Made by a program: the position numbers and the translations under genes. The notes beneath the pieces were generated by a model. That model did no database searches, was not told where the DNA came from, and worked only from the letters and a program-made list of their open reading frames with translations. Shown here one piece after another: positions 28,412-37,158 of a stretch of 64,000 nucleotides of DNA. The DNA lies in NCBI RefSeq assembly GCF_050946515.1, contig NZ_JBMNUX010000011.1, forward strand, positions 1-64,000. Direction: 5' to 3'. Origin of the DNA: Tractidigestivibacter sp050946515. GTDB lineage: Bacteria > Actinomycetota > Coriobacteriia > Coriobacteriales > Atopobiaceae. Numbering within the stretch: position 1 is the first letter of the stretch; every line of letters starts with the position of its first letter.

Positions 28412-28756
28412 CTAGTCCTCGTCGTCATCGAGCTCGCCGTTATAGAGCGCGTAGGCGTCCTCCAAGATCCCTTCGCCATCAAGGGACGAGTAGTAGTCAG
28501 GATCGATTGCCATGACCTTGACGCCGTAGGGCTCGAGCTCCTTCCTGAAGCTCGGGACCTCGCCCGAGAAGTGCGGTCCCAAGAGCAGCACGTCGATCTT
28601 GTCGGCATAGTCGAGCACCTCGGACTTGCTCACGGCCTTGATCGTGCAGTTGAGCCCCTGCTCCTTGGCGACCTTCCTCATGTTCTGTGCCATAAATCCC
28701 GTAGACGCTCCGATGCCACATGCAAGCAAAATGCGAAGCTCTTTCTCTTCGGCCAT
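28412..28756 (-). CDS. PTS EIIB, lactose/cellobiose family
   Basis: A 114-residue cytoplasmic phosphotransferase subunit. The active Cys is in LLACGIGASTG at about residue 13, in the P-loop-like turn typical of the family; the chain then follows the usual pattern (VLLLGPHFSGEV). The C-terminus is extended by an acidic stretch (ELDDDED). GGAAGGGG is located 8 nt before the ATG at 28756. It is the first gene of the operon, divergent from the licR-type gene. Confidence 0.92.
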   Translation of the reverse strand: MAEEKELRILLACGIGASTGFMAQNMRKVAKEQGLNCTIKAVSKSEVLDYADKIDVLLLGPHFSGEVPSFRKELEPYGVKVMAIDPDYYSSLDGEGILEDAYALYNGELDDDED

Positions 28757-28857
28757 TTGATGCCCCTTCCAAGTCCTGGTCTTTAGTAGCTGCTGGACGT
28801 CCGTCTTTCCTTAGCCCGTACTCTAGGGAGCGGCTCCAAGGTGGTCGAATGCAGTTT

Positions 28858-28903
28858 TTTCCTCCAGGCGGAAAGGCTGGATATTTTCCTTCAGCAGGAA
28901 AAT
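28858..28903. promoter_or_regulatory. Two palindromes in the PTS/licR divergent region
   Basis: TTTCC-n7-GGAAA at 28858-28874 and ATTTTCCT-n5-AGGAAAAT at 28883-28903, centres about 27 bp apart. They share a TTTCC/GGAAA core and sit between the divergent starts at 28756 and 28983, so they are good candidates for LicR-type operators. Confidence 0.5.
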
Positions 28904-28982
28904 GTCTCGCTTTCCCCCTTTGAAGCGGCCGAATACCATCTGTGATGATTACAACCGTCAAAACTAGGGTGCGATCAAACTT

Positions 28983-30941
28983 ATGAGCAGCAGAAAATCC
29001 AAACGCATGGAGCAACTACTGCGCGTGCTCGATGGCGCGCAGTTCTCCATCCCGGCTCAAACGCTCGCAAGGATGCTCGGAACAACCGAGCGCACGATTC
29101 GCAACTACGTTTCTGAGATCAACCAATCCGGCGAGGCGACCATCGTCTCCTCAAGCGAGGGATATCGGCTTCGCAAGTCAGACAAGACAGCGGCGACCAA
29201 CAATCAGGAGGAGAACCGGCCCGCCACTCAAGAAAACGAGCAGCAGAGTCGCGTGAGCCATGTCATCTACCGCCTGATTGGCTCAAAAGAGGCGCTGTCG
29301 CTTTTCGATCTAGCGGAAGAGCTCTGCGTGAGCGAAAGCACGCTGGCGAGCACGGTGATGCCTGCCGTGCGCTCGCTTGCCGCTCAATACGACCTGTCGC
29401 TAGAGACCCACAACTTCAACGTCTCGCTTGAGGGTCCCGAGCGGGAGAAGCGAAAGCTCTTGGGACACTTGGCAACGCAAGAGGGAAACGACAGCTTCTC
29501 GTCAATCGAGACGCTTCGGCTTCTCTTTCCCGACTACGATGTCGACTCGATGCTGTCGAGGATCGTGGACATCTTTCAGCACCGCGAGCTGCTCATCAAC
29601 GACTACGCGCTGAACAACCTCATGCTGCACATCCTTATCGTGGTGTCCCGCCTGCAATCAAAAAATCCGCTGGCAGACAACGACACGCTTGCAGACGTGA
29701 ACCAGGTATTGGAGCAATTCAACCAGAGCAAGGACATCTTGTCTGCGGCCCAGGACATCTCGACCTACCTCGAGCAGGACTACGGCTGCAAGATACCCGA
29801 CGCCGACTTCAAGCAGATCGTCCTGCTCGTCGCCCTCTCGACGGAGCGCTATCCCTACGAAGAGCTTGACGTCAAGAGCCTTGCCAAGATAGTCGGGGAG
29901 CCGTTTGCCCAATCGGTGCACGACATCGCCCGCGAGACAGCAGAGTGCTACGGCATCCCGATGTTCGACGAGCGCCTTATCCTGCAGCTGACGCTGCACA
30001 TGTTCAATGCGTATCAGCGGGCAAAGTATAACGTGAGCTATGCGAACCCGCTCGCCGACCAAATCAAGGTGGAGTACCCGCCCATCTATGACATGGGCGT
30101 TCACTTTGCGCACCGCTTCTCCAAGGCGTTTGGCTGCAGGATCGACGAGAACGAGATCGCCCTCATCGCGTTCCACATTGGCGCATATCTCGAAAGGTGC
30201 TCGTCGGACAACGAGTCGCTCACCTGCATCATCGTTGTAGAGCAGTACCACGACTTTGCCGGCCAGCTTGCGGAAAGCGTCAAAGAGACGCTTGGGACGA
30301 CGGGCACCGTCATTGGCATCATGAATCGCGACGCGTATCTCAGGATGCGCCCGGAGTGCGACCTCGTCATATCGACCATGGACATTCCGACCGGCAACTC
30401 GCAGCAGGTTGTCGTGGGACCCATCCTCAACGAGCGCTGGTCGAGAAAAATCAGGGAAGCTGCCGACAACGCGCTGGAGCGGAAGCGGCGCAAGGAGGCG
30501 CTGCTCTTTCTCGAGTCAATCGTCCGCCCGGAGCTCTATGCAAGAAACGCTCGCGTGGAAGGGGCGGATGGCTGCATTGACTACCTGGGCGCGCTCTGCC
30601 GTGAGAATGGCTATGCAGATGACGCCTTCATCAATGAAGTTCACCTGCGCGAGAGCATGTCGTCAACCGCTCTGACCGACAACCTTGCGCTCCCCCACTC
30701 GCTTGGCAAGAACGCAATAAAGTCTTTCATCGCCGTGATTCACAACGACTCGCCTATCGCCTGGGGAAACAAGCGGGTCAATTTTGTCCTGCTCATCGGG
30801 ATTGCCCAAGAGGACATGAGGCATTTCAGGGACGCCTTCGACATCATCGTTGAGACGTTCACCTCGATGGACAAGACCGCGAATCTTATGGCGACGGACA
30901 GCTTTGAGGACTTTGTCGCCGCCTTCACCTCTGAAGGCTAA
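28983..30941 (+). CDS. LicR-type PRD-containing transcriptional activator
   Basis: A 652-residue multi-domain regulator. N-terminal helix-turn-helix (about 5-60, TLARMLGTTERTIRNYV), a second winged-helix segment (about 90-150), PRD1 (about 185-285), PRD2 (about 295-405, with a His in LTLHMF and in IAFHIGAYLE), an EIIB-like domain (about 410-500) and an EIIA-fructose-like domain (about 510-650, His in ALPHSLG). The EIIB-like part lacks the usual active Cys. PTS phosphorylation of PRDs and EIIA is expected to switch it with sugar supply. The ribosome site before the ATG at 28983 is weak. Divergent to the beta-glucoside operon. Confidence 0.9.
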   Translation: MSSRKSKRMEQLLRVLDGAQFSIPAQTLARMLGTTERTIRNYVSEINQSGEATIVSSSEGYRLRKSDKTAATNNQEENRPATQENEQQSRVSHVIYRLIGSKEALSLFDLAEELCVSESTLASTVMPAVRSLAAQYDLSLETHNFNVSLEGPEREKRKLLGHLATQEGNDSFSSIETLRLLFPDYDVDSMLSRIVDIFQHRELLINDYALNNLMLHILIVVSRLQSKNPLADNDTLADVNQVLEQFNQSKDILSAAQDISTYLEQDYGCKIPDADFKQIVLLVALSTERYPYEELDVKSLAKIVGEPFAQSVHDIARETAECYGIPMFDERLILQLTLHMFNAYQRAKYNVSYANPLADQIKVEYPPIYDMGVHFAHRFSKAFGCRIDENEIALIAFHIGAYLERCSSDNESLTCIIVVEQYHDFAGQLAESVKETLGTTGTVIGIMNRDAYLRMRPECDLVISTMDIPTGNSQQVVVGPILNERWSRKIREAADNALERKRRKEALLFLESIVRPELYARNARVEGADGCIDYLGALCRENGYADDAFINEVHLRESMSSTALTDNLALPHSLGKNAIKSFIAVIHNDSPIAWGNKRVNFVLLIGIAQEDMRHFRDAFDIIVETFTSMDKTANLMATDSFEDFVAAFTSEG

Positions 30942-30977
30942 CGACCGCAGAGCCCCACAGCTGGGGCGTCATTCGCC

Positions 30978-32222
30978 TTACGGTCGTGCGACGCCAAAGT
31001 ACCCGTGATGGGGGAACAGGTCGGCTGCTTCAGGGAAAAGCGCGGAGCATGTCGCAATGAAGTAGTCGTCAGTCATCGACGAGATGAAGTCGACCACCGT
31101 AAGGTCAAGGTCGTCCTCCCATCTGTAGCTGCGGCCATAAGGAGCGAGGTGCCTTCCCACAGGCTCGATATGGTGAGCGAAAATGGCAGACGACTCGTCG
31201 CCTGCGCGAAGTGCCTCAAGCTCATGGTCGTAAAGCATGGAGAAAAGCTCTGACACCCCGCGAGAAAAATCGCCGTTCACCTCGGCAGCGCCGCATATCT
31301 TCTCGTAGTTTTCGCGCTTGGCACGGCGCATCTCGACAAAGCCCTCCTCGCTCATCTCGATGCGCGGCTTGCCCATGCTGTGCTCGACGATGTCGGCGAC
31401 AAAGGCGCTCAGGGCCCAGGCATTGTACGCCCCGCCCATGCCGTCATCGAAGCTGTTCTCGTCCAGAAGGCCGGCGCGAATGGCATCCTGGCGATCTTTC
31501 CCCACGTAGGCGATGATGTCAGACACGCGCACGACGCAGCCCTCGAGCGTCATGGGGCGAAGCCGGCCAATGGCGGCGCCCCCCTCGGCCCAGCACTGCT
31601 CGACCCGCTGGTCATATTCATCAAAGCTCGAAAGATCGCTCATCTGGAAGACCTGCTGCTCAAATTCGCCGTTGTGGCAAATGACCCCGTCGAGCGTCTG
31701 AAGGGACAGGTTCCTGCCGCCAAGCACGTCCAGCACGCGCACGCTCTGGACGTTGTGCGCAAAGAAGCGACCGGTGCGCTTGTGGTATTCGTTGTTGAGG
31801 AAGCGCTCGCCAGCATGGCCGAACGGGGTATGGCCAATGTCGTGACCGAGCGCTATTGCCTCAATGAGGTCCAAATTGAGCCCCAAGGCAGCGCCGATAT
31901 CACGCGCGACGCGAGAGACGAGCTGCACATGAAGGCCGCGGCGGGCAAGATCGTCGTCAGCGCGGAACGAGAAGACCTGCGTCTTTCCCGACAGACGGTT
32001 ATAGGCGCTCATATGCATGATCTTTTCAGAGTCGCGTACATACGCTGGTCGAAGCGGCGTGGCAACGTCGCGCGCAGCGTCTTCTCGCCGGATTGCCGCC
32101 GAGTCCGGGCAGGCAAACTCCGAGCGTCCACCCGAATTGCGAATCTGCACGATCTGCTCCTGAACCTGCGAAGACAGGACCCCCGTCAGGTGCGGGGCAA
32201 AGGGATTTGCTGAACTGGGCAT
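30978..32222 (-). CDS. dgt: Deoxyguanosinetriphosphate triphosphohydrolase-like (dGTPase), HD domain
   Basis: A 414-residue HD-superfamily hydrolase that splits dNTPs to nucleoside and tripolyphosphate. Metal site: His in RGLHVQLVSRVAR-adjacent segment, HD pair in LGHDIGHTPFGHAGE, with NVQSVRVLD and VICHNGEFE following. The C-terminal dNTPase domain follows. The ATG at 32222 has AAAGGAGATG upstream and gives a normal N-terminus; further upstream the frame runs into a palindromic repeat. Convergent with the licR-type gene; a GCCCC/GGGGC hairpin lies between them. Confidence 0.88.
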   Translation of the reverse strand: MPSSANPFAPHLTGVLSSQVQEQIVQIRNSGGRSEFACPDSAAIRREDAARDVATPLRPAYVRDSEKIMHMSAYNRLSGKTQVFSFRADDDLARRGLHVQLVSRVARDIGAALGLNLDLIEAIALGHDIGHTPFGHAGERFLNNEYHKRTGRFFAHNVQSVRVLDVLGGRNLSLQTLDGVICHNGEFEQQVFQMSDLSSFDEYDQRVEQCWAEGGAAIGRLRPMTLEGCVVRVSDIIAYVGKDRQDAIRAGLLDENSFDDGMGGAYNAWALSAFVADIVEHSMGKPRIEMSEEGFVEMRRAKRENYEKICGAAEVNGDFSRGVSELFSMLYDHELEALRAGDESSAIFAHHIEPVGRHLAPYGRSYRWEDDLDLTVVDFISSMTDDYFIATCSALFPEAADLFPHHGYFGVARP

Positions 32223-32332
32223 CGAGGCATCTCCTTTAGCGTCTGCTTTCTTGCGCCATTCTAGCAACGCGAGCGGACAGCATTGCAAGACGGCTCGCGG
32301 GCAAAACGCGCGAGGGCAGGATGTGCGCAATA

Positions 32333-32397
32333 GGAGTGCGCATAACCTCCGCGGCACAGGGCAAAGGAGGGCAAGCGATTGAGGTTATGCGCACTCC
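32333..32397. repeat. GAGTGCGCATAACCTC inverted repeat, third copy
   Basis: 17-bp perfect arms (32333-32349 / 32381-32397), 31-nt centre. The arms share the 16-bp core of the inverted repeats at 19866 and 24798, but the centre differs. It lies between dgt and the ATP-grasp gene terminator. Confidence 0.75.
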
Positions 32398-32424
32398 CCC
32401 AAGGGCAACGGACGGTCGAAACAC

Positions 32425-32465
32425 AAGAAAACGCCCCACGGCGCGACTGTTGAACCGTGGGGCGT
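32425..32465 (-). terminator. Rho-independent terminator of the ATP-grasp gene
   Basis: 11-bp perfect stem (ACGCCCCACGG / CCGTGGGGCGT), then TTTTCTTGTGTTT on the minus strand, 47 nt after the stop. Confidence 0.85.
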
Positions 32466-32511
32466 GCTGCGAACTATTATGGCTCCGCCAAGAGCGCGGG
32501 CGTTCGGTGGG

Positions 32512-33888
32512 CTACTCCTTCACGACCAGGCAGCCCATGTTCACGCGATGGGTCCACTCCCCGATTACGTTCTGAAGACCGCAGCGAGTGAAAACGCCGG
32601 CGAACTTGCCGCGGAAGAGATACAGCCCCTCCATGTTGCTCATCTCGGGCGCATCGAGCGGGTCCGCGCCATCGGCCAGCGCGCCGCCAACAAGGGTCGG
32701 GGTACGGTACTGCGGCGCATATGCCTGCACGATGCCGCCCTTCTTGGCGCACTCGTTCAGGGCCTCCTGCCACTGCTCGTTGGTCTCGCAGTCAAGACCA
32801 GCCACAACACCCTCGGCGTTGTAGCCGCCAGCAGGCTTCAAGATCCAACGGTCCTTGTCGCCGTACGGCGCAAGGTCACTGTTTTCGTCGAGCAGAACGG
32901 TCTCGGGAACGTGGGCGTTCACGAACGCGATTTCGTCTTCAGTAAGAACGCCACGAACGGCGTCAGAGCGCAGGACCGCAAAAACGGTCTTCGAGGCGCA
33001 CGGCCAGGTACGATAGCCTCCAATCAGGCAAGCGAGACCGCGGCGGGCGGCCTCTGCAAGCGCATCGGCGCCACGGCAGGGACGAGCGACGATCTCGGAG
33101 GTCACGGCACGACGATAGACGCACGAGATAGGACCGTTGGGACCAATCAGGGCGTCACGGCCGCCAACCTTGCCAATGTGCAGGTCGCGGATGTCGCAGA
33201 ACGACGCGGGGACGCCGCGCTCGGCGAAGTGCGTCAGAATGTCGGCGACCTCGTCGGCGCTGACGCTCTCAGAATAGTCGACGATGGCTACGGCGGGATG
33301 GTCAAGAGAGCCGAGCTTCTTGGCATTTGCCCAGCTACGATAGGTCTCGATCACGGCGTCGACCACGGACTCAACCGGGTCAAACGTCTGAATTACAGGG
33401 TGAGACTCGGCAAAACGACGGTAGGTTTGCGAGCGCTTGATGGCACGAGTGACCTCGACCGCGGTGGTCATGCCGGCAGATCCGTCCGTGTTGAGCTCGC
33501 AGAACTGATAGTCGCCAGTCTCCTCATTGAAGAAAACGTCGACGCGAGCGATAGGAATAAGCTGATCGTAGCCCGTGGGAATCAGCGTAAGCTCCTCGAG
33601 CTCAGGCGAGAACTTGAACTGAGCCCTGAAGTCGGGATTACGCAGATACTCAGCAGTAACCTTGTCCATGATGCGACCCATGGTCTCGGCAGCATCAGAC
33701 AGAATCTTAATCTGCTTCTCATCAAAGATTTTAGGAGTCAGCGCCCAAGAGACGGGTCCTCCGTGATAGAGGGCGTGAGTACCTGCAAGATAGGCGTCTC
33801 CATCCTTCCTGCTTTGGACGTCTCCGCCCAGCTCACGAGCAATCGACAGGAACTGATCTTCAAGTGCACGTCCATGAAACGATTCCAT
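32512..33888 (-). CDS. ATP-grasp family ligase, glutathionylspermidine synthase-like
   Basis: A 458-residue protein. The motif WILKPAGGYNAEGV is an ATP-grasp nucleotide-binding segment, and FCELNTDGSAGM fits the metal/acid cluster of the glutathionylspermidine-synthase-like (permuted ATP-grasp) group. Such enzymes form amide bonds between a carboxylate and an amine. No amidase domain is present, so it is not a full bifunctional Gsp enzyme, and the true substrates are unknown. GGAGGAGAGG precedes the ATG at 33888. A strong hairpin lies just upstream (33904-33947). Monocistronic. Confidence 0.7.
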   Translation of the reverse strand: MESFHGRALEDQFLSIARELGGDVQSRKDGDAYLAGTHALYHGGPVSWALTPKIFDEKQIKILSDAAETMGRIMDKVTAEYLRNPDFRAQFKFSPELEELTLIPTGYDQLIPIARVDVFFNEETGDYQFCELNTDGSAGMTTAVEVTRAIKRSQTYRRFAESHPVIQTFDPVESVVDAVIETYRSWANAKKLGSLDHPAVAIVDYSESVSADEVADILTHFAERGVPASFCDIRDLHIGKVGGRDALIGPNGPISCVYRRAVTSEIVARPCRGADALAEAARRGLACLIGGYRTWPCASKTVFAVLRSDAVRGVLTEDEIAFVNAHVPETVLLDENSDLAPYGDKDRWILKPAGGYNAEGVVAGLDCETNEQWQEALNECAKKGGIVQAYAPQYRTPTLVGGALADGADPLDAPEMSNMEGLYLFRGKFAGVFTRCGLQNVIGEWTHRVNMGCLVVKE

Positions 33889-33903
33889 AGTTACCTCTCC
33901 TCC

Positions 33904-33947
33904 GCTTGCCGATTTGGCAATGAGGTCCGGGTGAAAAATCGGCAAGC
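33904..33947 (-). promoter_or_regulatory. Leader hairpin ahead of the ATP-grasp gene
   Basis: 12-bp perfect stem (GCTTGCCGATTT / AAATCGGCAAGC) with a 20-nt loop, placed directly before the GGAGGAGAGG ribosome site. It could hide or present the site, or be a DNA operator. An A-run precedes it (GCGAAAAAAACTG). Further upstream a TACAAT box on the minus strand may be the promoter -10. Confidence 0.5.
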
Positions 33948-34284
33948 GCACAGTTTTTTTCGCCGTTCGGCTAGCCGATTGTACATGCTCTGAAGAATCG
34001 ACACCATTTCCACATAGATTAAAATTTTGCGCAACTTAATTGGCAAAAAGTGATATCAATAAAACTTTTAAATTGGCGTGGAGCAAATTCCCATGGCCGT
34101 GTTACGAGGATGGACCACAAGGGCCGAGCGCGCAAACTACATCATCCTGCAAGGCCGATTCCGCACAAGAGGGCTTTGTCCCGCACGACCGCGCCGCGAC
34201 GTCACACGGCTTCGGCGTGGCGCCGCACGATCGCGCCGCGACCCTTCGCAACAGCGCGAAAAGCAGGGGATGAGGGGCCGCTCC

Positions 34285-34649
34285 AATGTGTGGGGCGAGC
34301 GCCGACTCGGTCAAGCCCGTTGTGTGGGAGTTCGCAACGTACTCGCAGGTCGCCAGCCTCTTCGTGTGGAGCTACGTGGAGTGCGAAGCCGAGCGGTTCC
34401 GTTGTGTGGGACAGTTCAAAATGTTATCAATAATGTTCCATTTTTCTACCTGCGGTTTTGCAAGGGCTCTCCCACTGGAAGTCCGCGGCAAGGACGTAAA
34501 TCCCCACACGACGAGGGAGGCAATCGGAGCTCCTTGCAAAGTCCCGCACGATGAGATTCGGGGCTCGAAGAAGCCGCAGGCAGAGAGGCTGGTCGAGAAG
34601 CGCGACCCACACGATGAGCTTCATCAATTCTTGAGCGGCCCCACACAAC
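34285..34649. repeat. 365-bp GTGTGGG-motif element, copy 2
   Basis: Gap-free counterpart of 9954-10318. GTGTGG motifs at about 34288, 34322, 34364 and 34404; CCCRCAC motifs at about 34503, 34543, 34606 and 34639. The conserved block CCATTTTTCTACCTGCGG is at about 34438-34455. Additional CCGCAC-type motifs extend left to about 34164. Here the element is not followed by the TTGGCAG palindrome. With these motifs and the leader of the ATP-grasp gene, the 789-bp gap 33889-34677 is accounted for except for an AT-rich stretch around 34020-34080. Confidence 0.75.
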
Positions 34650-34677
34650 AGCAGACCGCCGCGCCACGCCCAACGCC

Positions 34678-36537
34678 CTACTTCGCGCGAGAAAGGAAGT
34701 GCATCGAGTTCTCGGGATAGACGGTCATGCCGAGCTTCTTTTGAAGCGCGAGCGAGGCCTTGTTGTCAGGCCAGACCTCGCCCCATGGCACGAGCCCCGC
34801 CTCGAGCTGCTGGTCAATCTTTGCCGCCTCGAGCGCCAAGCCCCAGCCGCGACGGCGGAACTCTGGGAACACCTCGAGCATGCCTATGGCGCCCTCGGAG
34901 TGCTCCCCGATAAACGCGCAAAGCCGACCGTCCTCAAACCCGCCCAGCACAAGCCCGTGCTCAAGCAGGCTCTCAAGCTCGCCATCGCGAAGGTACTCGG
35001 GGTGGCTGTAGTTGCTGAGCACAAGGTCGGAATACGCGGGAGTCAGCACCCTGATGTCGAGAGACGACTTGATCTTGATGAGCTCCTTTGACTCATAGAC
35101 CACCAAGTGGCAAGGCTCGTCGTGGCGAAGGCCCAGGTTGGCCTTCACGTCACGAACCATCTCGTCGCCCAATACGCAGACAAGCTCGCGCGACGCAAAG
35201 GCATCAAGCGCAGCTCTCGTGGCCGCGCGGTCGGTCCCCCACACAAAGGTCTCGTGACCGGGAAGCGAAAGCACGCAGACGCCCTTCTCGGCAACGTAAA
35301 CCTCTCCCGCCCCGCGCCGAGCGCTCTCAAGAATAGGAAACGCCTCGTCCGGACCATCGGAAAGAAGCTCGATCGCACGCTGCCGACGCGTTTCCGCGCT
35401 CTCTGCCAGGGTCTCCATAACGTAGGCACAGCGCTCGGCAATCGCAGCGGACCCCTGCGCGTTGGGATGCTCATATCCGTCCGCCATAAGAACGGGGCTT
35501 GGTGCAAGCAGCCGCTCGCCCTCGATGAGTCGCAGCTGGGGGTTGGCGGCAACGCACGAGCGGATGAGGTCGGGAATCTGCGAGAAGCAGCTCTTGGGAT
35601 TGGTGGGGTGCCTCTCGTCTGAGTGCCACATCGGCGTCATGACCCATACGGGCGCCTCGGGGAACGCCTCGGCAATCTCGAAGAGGCTCGTCTTCACGTC
35701 GCGAGAGACGCGCATCATCTGGCACGGCTCGTAGCGATAGTTCTCGCCCAGCTCGACGACGACCTGCGCGGGGTTTGCCGCCTCGTTCAGCCCGACGGTA
35801 GAGCCAGGAAGAAACACTTGCCCGCCAACGCCCTGGTTCACCACGTCCAGCCCCAGCTTGTCGGCGAGAAGGACCGGCCACGTAAGCGCCGGGTCGCCCG
35901 CGACAAAGCCCTGCGCGATTGAGTCGCCAATAACCAGCAGGTGACGGCGCTGCGGAACGGCAACGATGCTGTTTCCATCGCCCACGACGCGCTTGACCGA
36001 ACAGCTGGTAAGGCACGGAAGCCAGACGCGCACATGGTGCTTGCGGCCAAGGCCCGGCAGGCGTTGGACTCCCTGCTCGGGAGCCTCGTCAGGGTCGTCG
36101 AGAAGAAACTCCACGCGCTCGCCGTCTTCCCCCTCGCCCTCGGGAAGGACGCAAGCAAGATGGCGGCCATCAACGTCGCAGGAAAGCCCGTCGTAGGGCT
36201 CCTCTGGCGCAAACGAGGAGCCAGCAAGATCGTCAAAAACGTCGCGGGAGCCCTTCGGGAAGGGCTCGACGCGCACTTCTACCACGATGGAGGAAGAGTC
36301 GGTCTCAAACTCGAGAAAAACGCCTGCCGTGCACGCGGCCATGGCGCGATAGAGGCCCGGATGCCAGGCGCGGCAGCTGCCCAAAGCCTTGAGCTGCCCC
36401 TTCGTGAACCGCCAGGGCTTTACCCAGCCCTTGCCCTCGTCCTCTGTCCAAAGCGCGCCATGGAGCAAGTCCTCCGCGGGAGCGCTTATCAGCAGCTGAG
36501 ACATGTCCTTATCGTCCATAAAGTCACAAAGACTCAT
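34678..36537 (-). CDS. SGNH/GDSL hydrolase fused to a GNAT acetyltransferase
   Basis: A 619-residue cytoplasmic protein with no signal peptide. An N-terminal beta-rich domain (about 25-195) resembles the accessory domain of SGNH esterases. The SGNH domain follows (about 198-380) with Ser in VIGDSIAQG, Gly in NQGVGG, Asn in ELGEN and the Asp/His pair in DGYEHPN. The C-terminal third carries a GNAT fold (about 470-619) with the acetyl-CoA loop RRRGWGLAL. Joining an esterase and an acetyltransferase suggests removal and addition of acyl groups on one substrate, but no target is known. AGAAGGGC lies about 6 nt before the ATG at 36537. Confidence 0.82.
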   Translation of the reverse strand: MSLCDFMDDKDMSQLLISAPAEDLLHGALWTEDEGKGWVKPWRFTKGQLKALGSCRAWHPGLYRAMAACTAGVFLEFETDSSSIVVEVRVEPFPKGSRDVFDDLAGSSFAPEEPYDGLSCDVDGRHLACVLPEGEGEDGERVEFLLDDPDEAPEQGVQRLPGLGRKHHVRVWLPCLTSCSVKRVVGDGNSIVAVPQRRHLLVIGDSIAQGFVAGDPALTWPVLLADKLGLDVVNQGVGGQVFLPGSTVGLNEAANPAQVVVELGENYRYEPCQMMRVSRDVKTSLFEIAEAFPEAPVWVMTPMWHSDERHPTNPKSCFSQIPDLIRSCVAANPQLRLIEGERLLAPSPVLMADGYEHPNAQGSAAIAERCAYVMETLAESAETRRQRAIELLSDGPDEAFPILESARRGAGEVYVAEKGVCVLSLPGHETFVWGTDRAATRAALDAFASRELVCVLGDEMVRDVKANLGLRHDEPCHLVVYESKELIKIKSSLDIRVLTPAYSDLVLSNYSHPEYLRDGELESLLEHGLVLGGFEDGRLCAFIGEHSEGAIGMLEVFPEFRRRGWGLALEAAKIDQQLEAGLVPWGEVWPDNKASLALQKKLGMTVYPENSMHFLSRAK

Positions 36538-36645
36538 CGCACTGCCCTTCTGCGAATCAGCAACATTGTTTGCGTGCGTAAAAAGAAGTTTTCACCCATT
36601 GTGGCAGAATTCGCCAACGCCGCGCCACGGGAGCGGCAAATTTCG

Positions 36646-37149
36646 CTATCCCTCGGCCGCGCGACGCAAGGGCTCGTACGCGCGAATCAGGTCGTCCAGG
36701 CGCATACGCGCGTTAGCCGGGCTCGTGGATGGAAGGCCGACCGCCGCAACTCCGCAGACAGGCTCAACAAGCCGCTGGTAAAGGCGGGTGGCCGTGGTTC
36801 CGGTGCAAAATACGGAGTCAATTGGCGCCTGCGCCAGGAGAGCGGCGATGTCGTTGGGCACGGGGTCTTGGATAGAGGAGTCAGAAGCCCCGGCAATCGT
36901 GCAGCTCTTCAGCACGTCGGATAGCGCCACATGATGGCGCAGGCAAAGGGCGCGCCGCTCTTCGTTTGTCTGGGGAAGCGGCTCATCAAAGATTGCCGCC
37001 ATCACGCGCCAAAAGCGGTTCTGGGGATTGCCGTAATAGAACCCCACTTCGCGAGACTTTGGGCTGGGCATGGTCCCCAGCACAAGCACGCGGCACTCAC
37101 TGTCGATGATGGGCGCAAGCGGATGGACCACCCTGCCAGCTTCCGGCAT
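36646..37149 (-). CDS. DNA-deoxyinosine glycosylase (HDG, UDG superfamily family 6)
   Basis: A 167-residue base-excision enzyme that removes hypoxanthine (deaminated adenine) from DNA. The N-terminal block VLGTMPSPKSREVGFYYGNPQNRFW is diagnostic of the HDG group within the uracil-DNA glycosylase fold, with the Asn in GNPQNRFW expected in the active site. The C-terminal LPSTSPAN segment is the DNA-intercalation loop. Start ATG 37149, 9 nt after the stop of the phosphatase gene, so they are probably co-transcribed. Confidence 0.88.
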   Translation of the reverse strand: MPEAGRVVHPLAPIIDSECRVLVLGTMPSPKSREVGFYYGNPQNRFWRVMAAIFDEPLPQTNEERRALCLRHHVALSDVLKSCTIAGASDSSIQDPVPNDIAALLAQAPIDSVFCTGTTATRLYQRLVEPVCGVAAVGLPSTSPANARMRLDDLIRAYEPLRRAAEG

Positions 37150-37158
37150 GCCGCTCGC

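Noticed and set aside
34050..34720. Open frames of about 130-160 codons in the second repeat-rich gap
   Set aside because: Same reason: repeat DNA read as protein, and no start with a credible ribosome site.
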